DNA of 64,000 bases from Nitrospira sp. GTDB taxonomy: Bacteria > Nitrospirota > Nitrospiria > Nitrospirales > Nitrospiraceae. Of the stretch, positions 42,691-49,839 are shown piece by piece. The position numbers and the translations under genes were made by a program. The DNA lies in contig CP060500.1 of NCBI GenBank assembly GCA_024760525.1, positions 62,001 through 126,000 on the forward strand. Direction: 5' to 3'. Position 1 is the first letter of the stretch, and the number at the start of each line of letters is the position of its first letter. Below the pieces are notes generated by a model. It was not told the DNA's origin. It was given only the letters and a program-made list of their open reading frames with translations, and did not search any database.

Positions 42691-43581
42691 TTATGAGAGG
42701 GGAAAATATTCCCCGAGAATCTCACGCCAGATACGTAGACTCTCGCCCTGGCGGCCGCTTTCCTCTGCTCGTCGCGCAATCGTAGCCTTGCGTTGCGCCT
42801 CCTGCAGCGCTTTCCTCGCGGCGGCACTAAGGGTTGGTGTCATCTGGTCAGACACAGGAGGGCCCAGACCGGCTGGATCCGGCCACGGTCGACCGATGTT
42901 GGCCTCTAGCGCAGCAAAGAGGTTGCGGATCTCGTCGGGATAGTTTGAGAATGGCGCTTCCACGAGCTCCAGGGCCATGACCTCAATGAGGAACGAAGGC
43001 TTAATCGGCTTACCACTCGTTCGGTTCCAGCCTTTTGCCATCTTCACGAGCGGCACCCAGCGCCCGCTTAGTTCCTTGTTCTTGGCCGTCGATCGTTCCT
43101 GGTGCACTTCTGGATTTGTCTTAATCCAAGTCCCCGTGATCTTGTCAGGGATTTCGTACTCGTCTTTACCGGACTGAAATGCAGGGACCGAGTCGATGCT
43201 CAGCACCTTACCGTCATGTTCCTCGGGATAGTAGCTCTTCGCGAATTCCACCGTAACTGAGCGTCGCCCGATCTCCACCTGCCCCGGTTCGACGTACTTC
43301 TGCTTCAGGCACTTCTCAAACGCCTGCAGCGTGTCAATCGGAGGCTTTTCACGCCGCCAAAGTTCCGCTGGACCGAGGACAAACAGCACGTCCACGTCTT
43401 TCAGCGGTTTGGTCTTGGTATGGCGGCTGTACGAACCGGAGAGAAAATCTTGTGTCAGGTCAAACGATGACCGAATGCAGTTCCGCACATCCTGTTGCCG
43501 GTTTGCGGCATCGTTTTTCTCGGTCTCACTCAGCTCGAGGCGTTGCCGGAATTTGTCGAAAGCCTGCGTGGTAGTCAACAT
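42691..43581 (-). CDS. CBASS CD-NTase (cGAS/DncV-like nucleotidyltransferase)
   Basis: 296 residues. The nucleotidyltransferase motif GSYSRHTKTKPLKDVDVLFV has Gly49-Ser50 and Asp62/Asp64; the third catalytic Asp is likely Asp130 (VLSIDSVPAF). The C-terminal helical domain holds KMAKGWNRTSGKPIKPSFLIEVMALELV, typical of CD-NTases/OAS-like proteins. On phage infection it would make a cyclic di- or trinucleotide. Six bases from cap7. Clade not assigned without alignment. Confidence 0.88.
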   Translation of the reverse strand: MLTTTQAFDKFRQRLELSETEKNDAANRQQDVRNCIRSSFDLTQDFLSGSYSRHTKTKPLKDVDVLFVLGPAELWRREKPPIDTLQAFEKCLKQKYVEPGQVEIGRRSVTVEFAKSYYPEEHDGKVLSIDSVPAFQSGKDEYEIPDKITGTWIKTNPEVHQERSTAKNKELSGRWVPLVKMAKGWNRTSGKPIKPSFLIEVMALELVEAPFSNYPDEIRNLFAALEANIGRPWPDPAGLGPPVSDQMTPTLSAAARKALQEAQRKATIARRAEESGRQGESLRIWREILGEYFPLS

Positions 43582-43587
43582 GGCTCC

Positions 43588-44094
43588 CTATCTCCAGTAC
43601 GTGACGCCTGCAGTCATATGACCTGTGGCGATCACCGTGCCGGCTTGTCGTGCCGAAAGATGGCTCGTTGACAGGAAAGCGCAATCACAAAGGCCGTCCA
43701 CCCAGGGTGCCCTATCGCTTGTGCAAAGCACAATACGATAGACGCAGTCGTTCGTAGGTCGACTGGCCTTCGCGATGAGTTGCCGGAGATAGTTCTTGTC
43801 GAGCCACATATCGTCGTTAATCCCTGAGCCAGAGTAGCCAACAGGAAATTCCCAACGTGCGGCGACTGCCGTCGCGCCTGGCCTATAAAATTCGACAACG
43901 ACGTTCGTCAGATGCCCGCTGCGCAGCCACGTCCGGATACCACGTTCGATCGTCTCCCAATCCTGCATCAGCTTTTCAGGGCTGAGGCCATTCTCGCGGA
44001 TCACCTCGCGGAGCGTGTTACGAAGGTTGTCGCTGAGAAAGACGATGCTGTGGGTCTGCGTATAGGTCGTGGTCTGTGCATACGCGACGGTCAT
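43588..44094 (-). CDS. cap7: Bacterial HORMA-domain protein, Cap7
   Basis: 168 residues. The N-terminal half (TQTHSIVFLSDNLRNTLREVIRENGLSPEKLMQDWETIERGIRTWLRSGHLTNVVVEFYRP) and C-terminal strand ending AGVTYWR match bacterial HORMA proteins of type III CBASS. The closed form binds a peptide and activates the CD-NTase; TRIP13 opens it. It lies one base after the preceding small gene and just before the CD-NTase. Recognition is from memory of the family pattern. Confidence 0.75.
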   Translation of the reverse strand: MTVAYAQTTTYTQTHSIVFLSDNLRNTLREVIRENGLSPEKLMQDWETIERGIRTWLRSGHLTNVVVEFYRPGATAVAARWEFPVGYSGSGINDDMWLDKNYLRQLIAKASRPTNDCVYRIVLCTSDRAPWVDGLCDCAFLSTSHLSARQAGTVIATGHMTAGVTYWR

Positions 44095-44095
44095 A

Positions 44096-44563
44096 TTATC
44101 CTTTCAGGTGCCAATCAACGACGATGGGACTGCTCGCTTTACTAGTTACACTGAATTCTTCGGTCTCGGCCCACTCTTCTTCAGCCACGTCGAACACCCG
44201 TATGCGAGGCGACGTCTTCGCCAGTGACGCTGTGACCCATGCCATGTCCTCGCGGGCGCAGGGGACGTGCATGGTCCAATCCCCGGCGGTTGGGTTCCAG
44301 CCTAAAGAATCCACCGCACTTCCTTCCTCGATCGCCGCCATGCCATACCGGCAATAGATACGAAGCTGCGGGCCAACTCCCTCGAGCACAATGGGACGAG
44401 CCGCCGGATGCTCGTCGGTGATGAGCGAGCCCATGACTCCGCTAACGGCCTTAAGCTGCTGGATGTCGCGCGAATCCACACCAGTAACGAGACCAATAAT
44501 CTGCTGCCATGTCTCGGTCGCGGAACGGTGAGGGATGGAACTGATGTCGCGCCGTACTCTCAT
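44096..44563 (-). CDS. Small CBASS accessory protein, Cap8-like candidate
   Basis: 155 residues with no motif that I can name with certainty (WQQIIGLVTGVDSRDIQQL; PIVLEGVGPQLRIYCRYGMAAI; WVTASLAKTSPRIRVFDV). Type III CBASS operons often carry a second small protein between the TRIP13-like and HORMA genes, sometimes a HORMA-related or Cap8 protein. Overlaps the ATPase gene by four bases and is one base from cap7, so it is certainly in the operon. Confidence 0.55.
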   Translation of the reverse strand: MRVRRDISSIPHRSATETWQQIIGLVTGVDSRDIQQLKAVSGVMGSLITDEHPAARPIVLEGVGPQLRIYCRYGMAAIEEGSAVDSLGWNPTAGDWTMHVPCAREDMAWVTASLAKTSPRIRVFDVAEEEWAETEEFSVTSKASSPIVVDWHLKG

Positions 44564-45438
44564 TGGCTTATTCCCTTCTGGACTTTCAGGGCCTGCCGGA
44601 ACGAGGATTCAATCTGCGAGACCGTGAGCCGGTTGGGGTCTTTGGCGGTCTCAAGATCGGAGGCCATTGCGGCGAAAATCCCCTTGCGGATGCGTCGGCC
44701 ATCAAGGCCATCAGCTGCTTTCGCCAAACGGTCTGCCTGCCCTTCGAGAGCCTTCACATTTCTCCACACACTGCCGACCGACCTCAGCGTATCGGCGATG
44801 ATCTCTGAACGGGCGATCGCGTTTGGAAGACCGATCTCCTCCACATGGTCGGCGCGAGACAGCACCGCGGCGTCGAGCGCGTCCGGAAAATTTGTCGTTG
44901 CGATGAGCAGGATGTTACGGTGGTCGCGTGTGAGCCGGTCCATGCCAGCTAAGGCCGCATCTGTGGCCCGGTGGACATCGATGGGATTGGCCTCAAGGCT
45001 GAGGCGATGGCGGGAAACGGCGAGGGTCTCCACCTCGTCCAGCAACACAATCGCAACGCCATCCATCCCCAGCTCGGGAATCGTCTGTTCGAACAGCTTG
45101 GCGACAGCCTGTTGACTGCGACCGAGGGCTGAGCTGGTCAGAGCGTGCGGATCAATCTCAGCAAATGTGGTCTTGGTTCCTGGAAGGCGCTCGGCGATCT
45201 GATTGGCCAGCCCTCGACCTAGCGTCGTTTTGCCTGTCCCGGGTGCGCCGGTCAGGAGGATCAGGCCGTGGATCGGGGCCTCGGCGAACGGGAGTTGCTG
45301 GCGCACCGTGAGTGCAAGGAGGGCCTGCGCGAGCAGGCGTTCGCGGACGCCTGCCTCCAGTTTGATCGATGTCCAGGCTGGAGAGAAGTCTTTATGAGGC
45401 AGCTGACACTGACGCGCCACGCCTACAGGATTGCTCAT
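44560..45438 (-). CDS. cap6: TRIP13-like AAA+ ATPase, Cap6
   Basis: 292 residues. Walker A LLTGAPGTGKTTL (~64-71), Walker B IVLLDEVETL (Asp134/Glu135), sensor ATTNFPDALDAAVLSRAD and an arginine-finger helix. The size and layout fit Pch2/TRIP13-type remodellers that disassemble HORMA-peptide complexes and switch off CBASS. First gene of the minus-strand operon; its promoter is shared with the divergent XRE-ImmA gene. Confidence 0.87.
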   Translation of the reverse strand: MSNPVGVARQCQLPHKDFSPAWTSIKLEAGVRERLLAQALLALTVRQQLPFAEAPIHGLILLTGAPGTGKTTLGRGLANQIAERLPGTKTTFAEIDPHALTSSALGRSQQAVAKLFEQTIPELGMDGVAIVLLDEVETLAVSRHRLSLEANPIDVHRATDAALAGMDRLTRDHRNILLIATTNFPDALDAAVLSRADHVEEIGLPNAIARSEIIADTLRSVGSVWRNVKALEGQADRLAKAADGLDGRRIRKGIFAAMASDLETAKDPNRLTVSQIESSFRQALKVQKGISQ

Positions 45439-45480
45439 GTGGTGCGCTCACTCATAGCGTAAGAATGCCCAGCTTGAATC

Positions 45481-45541
45481 CACTTGCATTGCTTATGGTG
45501 GCAGTTTACAATACATACGGATTATATGCAAGTGTAAACTG
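45481..45541. promoter_or_regulatory. Divergent promoter with nested inverted repeats
   Basis: CACTTGCAT (45481-45489) pairs with ATGCAAGTG (45526-45534), and CAGTTTACA (45502-45510) pairs with TGTAAACTG (45533-45541). The repeats are between cap6 (minus) and the XRE-ImmA gene (plus, start 45551). They are candidate operators for the XRE protein controlling itself and CBASS. Confidence 0.6.
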
Positions 45542-45550
45542 GGAGGTAAG

Positions 45551-46648
45551 ATGATCGGAGACCGCATCAGAGTCGCCAGGAGAAAAGCTGGCCTCTCGCT
45601 CCGTGCCCTCTCTTCTGCGATGGGGGAGAAGGTCACGGCGCAGGCCATCGGCAAGTACGAGCGGGGCGAGGACATCCCAAGCTCTGGAGTTCTGCTCGCG
45701 CTTGCCGTAGCTCTCAAAGTGTCTGTGGCCTATCTGCTCGACACGCAGGGTATCCAACTAACCGGCGTCGAGTTTAGGAAGAAGGCTGACACCACTGTAC
45801 GCGATAGGGCACATGTGGAGACGGAAGTGCTCGAATGGATCGAGCGCTACTTGCAGGTAGAATCCATCCTGGAACTCGATAGTACGCATTGGCAAACCCC
45901 CATCTCGCCCCCTCAAAAGCTCAGGAGAGTGGAGGACGCAGAGCAGTTGGCCCGCGACGTGCGCAACGCCTGGAAGCTCGGTCTCGACCCGATTCCCAAC
46001 ATGACGGAGTTGCTTGAGGAGAAGGGCCTCAAGGTGCTGGTGGTCCCGCTTTCGAAACGCATCTCCGGGTTCACCTGTCTAGTGGGACGGGCTGACTGTG
46101 AGCGGAAACTGCCCGTCATCGTGGTGAACAGTTACTTTCCGCTCGAACGCAGACGCCTGACGCTGGCGCATGAACTGGCGCATCGACTCATCGACCCTGA
46201 GAGCCTGTCGGATAAGGAGGAGGAAAAGGCTGGTACGATCTTCGCCGGTGCTCTCATGATGACGCGCGAACACCTCTTGCTTGAGGTCGGCAAACATCGC
46301 CATGCCCTAGGATACCGAGAACTGATTGATCTGAAGCGACTGTATCGCGTCAGTGGTGCCGCACTCCTCATGCGACTCTACCAACTGAACGTCATTAACG
46401 AGTCCACGCTGGTCTATGCGTTTCAGGGAATTGCGCGCGGGTGGCGAACGCACGAGCCGGAGGAGCTTGAGCTCGAATCCCAACGTGGGCAATGGGAGCG
46501 GCCTCGACGCTTTGAGCGCCTGTGCTACCGCTCCTTGGCGGAAGGATTGATTTCACTGACGAAGGCTGCCGAGTTATTGCGGCTTCCCGTCCCTGATGTG
46601 GAGGCGGGCCTGAAGGGGCCGCACGCGGATGAGGATCATCGTCAGTGA
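45551..46648 (+). CDS. XRE HTH - ImmA/IrrE metallopeptidase fusion regulator
   Basis: 365 residues from ATG 45551 (GGGAGGTAAG). XRE helix-turn-helix at ~5-65 (RIRVARRKAGLSLRALSSAMGEKVTAQAIGKYERG), then an ImmA/IrrE domain with HELAH (His207-Glu208, His211) and conserved downstream Glu (EEEKAGTIFAGALMM). Some CBASS loci have a separate HTH (CapH) and peptidase (CapP); here both are one chain. The peptidase could cut a repressor in response to DNA damage. It overlaps the PIN gene by 20 bases. Confidence 0.88.
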   Translation: MIGDRIRVARRKAGLSLRALSSAMGEKVTAQAIGKYERGEDIPSSGVLLALAVALKVSVAYLLDTQGIQLTGVEFRKKADTTVRDRAHVETEVLEWIERYLQVESILELDSTHWQTPISPPQKLRRVEDAEQLARDVRNAWKLGLDPIPNMTELLEEKGLKVLVVPLSKRISGFTCLVGRADCERKLPVIVVNSYFPLERRRLTLAHELAHRLIDPESLSDKEEEKAGTIFAGALMMTREHLLLEVGKHRHALGYRELIDLKRLYRVSGAALLMRLYQLNVINESTLVYAFQGIARGWRTHEPEELELESQRGQWERPRRFERLCYRSLAEGLISLTKAAELLRLPVPDVEAGLKGPHADEDHRQ

Positions 46649-47138
46649 CAGCAGTTGTTTGATCGACCTCAGGAAGGCCTCATTGCTCAATGCGTTCTTG
46701 AGCCTACCATACGAGATATGTATCCCTAATACACTGTTCGAGGAGGAGTTGCTCAAATTTACCGCCGCTCAGAAGGAAGCCCTGGTCCAGGGTGGGTTAA
46801 AAGTGATCGATATACCAGGTCCAGGTGTGCTGCGCGCGCAGGAAGTCATTCGCGCCAAGCCACGCCTCTCCATTCATGACGGGTTTGTCTTTGCACTGGC
46901 CGAGAGTCACCAGGAATCCATCTTGGTAACCGGTGACGGCGGTCTCAAGGCACTCGCTATACGACACGGCATTGAAGTTCACGGCCTGCTCTGGGTTGTG
47001 GATCAAATTCATATCCATGGGTTTCAAAACGCAACAGCACTGGCGACCACATTGCGCGTACTTGCGGACGATACTTCTGTAAGACTTCCGCGTCGCGAGT
47101 TGTTGGCGGCGATCCGGCGCTATGAGAGCAAGGGATAA
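46629..47138 (+). CDS. PIN-like ribonuclease-domain protein
   Basis: 169 residues. Acidic residues of a PIN fold are in place: Asp7 (VSDSSCLIDL), Glu38-39 (PNTLFEEEL), Asp84 (SIHDGFVFALA) and Asp103 (LVTGDGGLKALA). It resembles DUF3368/DUF4411-type proteins that pair with XRE-ImmA partners in toxin-antitoxin-like modules. Coupled to the regulator by a 20-base overlap. RNA cleavage is inferred. Confidence 0.78.
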   Translation: MRIIVSDSSCLIDLRKASLLNAFLSLPYEICIPNTLFEEELLKFTAAQKEALVQGGLKVIDIPGPGVLRAQEVIRAKPRLSIHDGFVFALAESHQESILVTGDGGLKALAIRHGIEVHGLLWVVDQIHIHGFQNATALATTLRVLADDTSVRLPRRELLAAIRRYESKG

Positions 47139-47271
47139 GAGTTGCTGCAAAAATGAGATTCCTCCCCTCAATTGAGCTGACCCCCAATCCTTGGAAGAGT
47201 CAGATTCGACAGGGTAGCTTGCTGCTGTCTGGTTTGCCATTCCTAATCCGGCGAGCGGTTCCCATGCGGTA

Positions 47272-47309
47272 GGGGTCATTCGCCGATTCTGCCAAAATTA
47301 TACGCTGAC
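47272..47309. repeat. Tn3-family terminal inverted repeat (single end)
   Basis: Begins GGGGTCATTCGCC and continues through TACGCTGAC, the GGGG...ACGCT pattern of 38-bp Tn3-family ends. The transposase remnant's stop codon falls inside it, as in intact Tn3-family elements. The other end was not found in the window. Confidence 0.55.
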
Positions 47310-47617
47310 GGTTGAGTAGAGAACCGGGTAATTCGTGTATCGGTCTGATGGTCGGGCTTGACACCTCTATCTGTGGGCCAAATGTAATCTCCGGTCAAAC
47401 TGATATGGGACCACGCCAGCGGGGACAGGTGAGTGGCCCGTTCTTCTAGAAATCGCAGTTTGAGTGCGTGCAGCTTCTCCACGGCGTGTTCGAGATAGAC
47501 GGTATTCCACAGCACAATCCCCGCCACCACGAGATTGAGGCCACTGGCCCGATAGCGCTGATCCTCGTAACTGTGTTCACGGACTTCCCCGAGACGATAT
47601 CCCGCCTCTGCGGGGAT
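47276..47617 (-). pseudogene. Tn3-family transposase C-terminal remnant
   Basis: The translated C-terminal ~110 residues read EDQRYRASGLNLVVAGIVLWNTVYLEHAVEKLHAL ... LSPLAWSHISLTGDYIW, the very conserved end of Tn3 TnpA (normally ~950-1000 residues). The upstream 850 residues are gone; to the right the sequence changes into the leader of the WYL gene at about 47617. So a deletion or recombination has removed the rest. It marks past transposition at the CBASS-BREX boundary. Confidence 0.8.
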
Positions 47618-47702
47618 AGTACGGTCGAATGAATTGTGGCAAGGTAAGGCCCTACGGGGATCATCCAGGTCGCTGGGGATCGAACTGCGCCGAGGAGGGG
47701 CC

Positions 47703-48686
47703 ATGCCACGCAACGATCAAGTCACGCGCCAGTGGCACTTGCTGCAGCGGCTGAGCGGGGCACGTCACGGGCTTACGCTGGCTGAGCTTGTGGACGCGAT
47801 CCCGCCGGACCTCACCCGGCATCCTCGCACAGTCCGTCGGGATTTGGCCGCCCTCGAAGCCTCGCACTTCCCCCTCCTCACCGACCGGGTGAACGGGGAG
47901 GTGCGTTGGCGCTTGCTCGACGGCTTCAAGAATATTCCGAGCCTCCGCCTGTCCCCGCCGGAATTGATGGCCCTGGCCTTCAGCCGGCAGTTGCTGACGC
48001 CACTCCAAGGGACGCTCATTGCGGCCTCGCTCAATTCCGCGCTCACGAAGATCACCGCAGCCATCCCGGCGGGGGCCACTGAGTATCTCCTGCGGCTGGA
48101 CCAGTGGTTTTCCGTCGGGCTAGGTCCGCACAAGACGTACCGCCACCATCGCGAGACGATCGATAGGCTCTCCCAAGCGATCGCTCATCACCATACGGTG
48201 CAGATGCGGTATTTCTCGGCAGGACGCCACGCGACCACCCGGCGCGAAGTGGATCCGTACCGGCTGCGATATGTTGACGGCGGGCTCTACCTGATTGCCT
48301 ATTGCCATTGGCGCAAGGACGTGCGGATGTTTGCGGTGGAGCGGATCAAGTCGCTCACCATGACGGACCATCCCTACCAAATGCCGCTCCACTTTGATCT
48401 CGATGCCTATGTCGAAGACACCCTCGTCGTCATGCGGGGAAAGCGGATCACGGTCGAAATCAAGTTCGATAAGGCCACGGCCGCCTGGGCGAAAGACCGC
48501 ATCTGGCATCCCAGCCAGCAGGCGACGCCGCTTAAGAACGGCCAACTGCTCATGACGCTCTCAGTGGCGGACACGAGAGAACTGCTTGGATGGATCCTCA
48601 GCTTTGGCAGTGGGGTTCAAGTCCTGAAGCCTGACCATCTCCGGTATGCCGTTAAAGAGGAAGCCCAAAAGCTCCTGGCCCAGTGA
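47703..48686 (+). CDS. WYL-domain transcriptional regulator (BrxR/CapW-like)
   Basis: 327 residues from ATG 47703. N-terminal winged helix (RQWHLLQRLSGARHGLTLAELVDAIPPDLTRHPRTVRRDLAALEASHFPLLTD), WYL domain (TVQMRYFSAGRHATTRREVDPYRLRYVDGGLYLIAYCHWRKDVRMFAVERIKSL) and a C-terminal WCX-type part. Such proteins repress BREX (BrxR) and CBASS (CapW) loci. It precedes the BREX region by 8 kb, and is next to CBASS, so either may be its target. Confidence 0.85.
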   Translation: MPRNDQVTRQWHLLQRLSGARHGLTLAELVDAIPPDLTRHPRTVRRDLAALEASHFPLLTDRVNGEVRWRLLDGFKNIPSLRLSPPELMALAFSRQLLTPLQGTLIAASLNSALTKITAAIPAGATEYLLRLDQWFSVGLGPHKTYRHHRETIDRLSQAIAHHHTVQMRYFSAGRHATTRREVDPYRLRYVDGGLYLIAYCHWRKDVRMFAVERIKSLTMTDHPYQMPLHFDLDAYVEDTLVVMRGKRITVEIKFDKATAAWAKDRIWHPSQQATPLKNGQLLMTLSVADTRELLGWILSFGSGVQVLKPDHLRYAVKEEAQKLLAQ

Positions 48687-48848
48687 CCTCAGATGTCACA
48701 CCGCGGCTGATGACGCTGGCAGCCTGGTCCGTCTAACTCACAGTGCTGCCAGGGAATTTTGCCAAACCCGCTTTGACCTGCCTTGGGACCTCTCCTGTCC
48801 TTACCTCCTCGTAAGATGTGCGCGATCAAGCCCAAGCAGGAGGTGTCC

Positions 48849-49280
48849 ATGACACTCGCGTTGATTCTGCTCCCGGTACTGATGCTAGTGACAAGCGAGG
48901 CCCATGCTGAGGATCTGGGCAATTTGAGTGCGAATCCGTTTCTCTTCGAGTCCACGGCCAACTCGCTGGGGCAGGGCAGTCCCTTTGCGCCAAACGGTGT
49001 GAACAATCCGTTCAGCCCCTACGGCAGTCCATTCAGTAACCAATCGGCGACCAACCCTTTCGCGACCGACGCGCCCAGGCTCTATGACCAACAGGGAAAT
49101 TACCGGGGTAAGCTGAGCGCGAGTCCCTTTGATCCAGATTCCACGAGCAACCCGTATGGCCGATACGGTTCACCCCTTTCGCCGGACTCGTTGAACAATC
49201 CCTATGGGGCCGGGAGTCCGTTCAGGCCCGATTCCCCGAAGAATCCGTATGGGCAGGGTTGGCGAATTGAAGGGAACTGA
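48849..49280 (+). CDS. Secreted protein of NPYG/SPF tandem repeats
   Basis: 143 residues from ATG 48849 (GGAGG upstream). Signal peptide of ~20 residues (ending AHAED), then ~12-residue repeats such as NNPFSPYGSPF, TNPFATD, SNPYGRYGSPL, NNPYGAGSPF and KNPYGQGW, rich in Asn-Pro-aromatic and Gly-Ser-Pro. No known domain. Low-complexity repeat proteins of this look occur widely as unassigned small secreted proteins, often beside mobile or defence genes. Function unknown. Confidence 0.65.
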   Translation: MTLALILLPVLMLVTSEAHAEDLGNLSANPFLFESTANSLGQGSPFAPNGVNNPFSPYGSPFSNQSATNPFATDAPRLYDQQGNYRGKLSASPFDPDSTSNPYGRYGSPLSPDSLNNPYGAGSPFRPDSPKNPYGQGWRIEGN

Positions 49281-49282
49281 TC

Positions 49283-49483
49283 GTGTCGGATGCGGAAGAG
49301 AAAACTAGGCGACCGTTCATTCGAGGCGCGATTCTCGGCAGGCTTATCACGGGCGGGCTTACGGTGGCCGGCACCTTCTATGATTTCAAAGGCCAACCGG
49401 CGGCACCCCGCGGCAGTGCCCAGCAGTTCGACGACATCCGGCAGCGGCAGCACCAATTGGACATCACGCACATGCGGGAGTAA
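49283..49483 (+). CDS. Small hypothetical protein
   Basis: 66 residues from GTG 49283, two bases after the previous stop, so translational coupling is plausible. One hydrophobic helix (GAILGRLITGGLTVAGTFY) and a charged C-terminus (QQFDDIRQRQHQLD). No recognised domain. Accept with caution. Confidence 0.4.
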   Translation: MSDAEEKTRRPFIRGAILGRLITGGLTVAGTFYDFKGQPAAPRGSAQQFDDIRQRQHQLDITHMRE

Positions 49484-49541
49484 CAGGACCGAGAGGCGCT
49501 CGATCGTAGACGTGGTACAAACCCATGCTGAGCAATCCCGC

Positions 49542-49713
49542 ATGCGGTGGAGACGTCAGCGCAACGGCGGTTTGTCGCGAGGATCACGTTCGAGGCTGTC
49601 TGGCTAAGGTGCCCAAGATGGACAAGGTCCCGATGAGCGCTTGGAAGGATGACTGCAGCTCGGAAGGCGAAATAGCGAATGACTGCGGTTGTAAACAGAG
49701 GTATTCTGCGATG
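49542..49713. repeat. Degenerate repeat, copy A (left of AddB-like gene)
   Basis: Shares ATGCGGTGGARAC near one end and GAGGTATTCTGCGAYG near the other (49698-49713) with the stretch at 55659-55825, with similar spacing (156 against 151 bases) and further matches between (e.g. AAGGCGAAATAGC against AAAGCGAAATGGC). A minus-strand translation shared by both contains NRRCADVSTA / NLRCSDVSTA. It is likely a remnant of a mobile element end. Confidence 0.5.
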
Positions 49714-49839
49714 TGAGGCGCGCGGTGCGCAGGATATCCGATGCGCGAAAGGAATGCCGTGGTCGCCGGTTTGTGTCACCGGCGGAATTTGGTAATTGCG
49801 TAACGTGAACACGCACTTCTATCTGAACGAGTTCATCAC

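Noticed and set aside
46797..47279. Minus-strand frame under the PIN gene
   Set aside because: It is antisense to a domain-bearing gene and has no family pattern.
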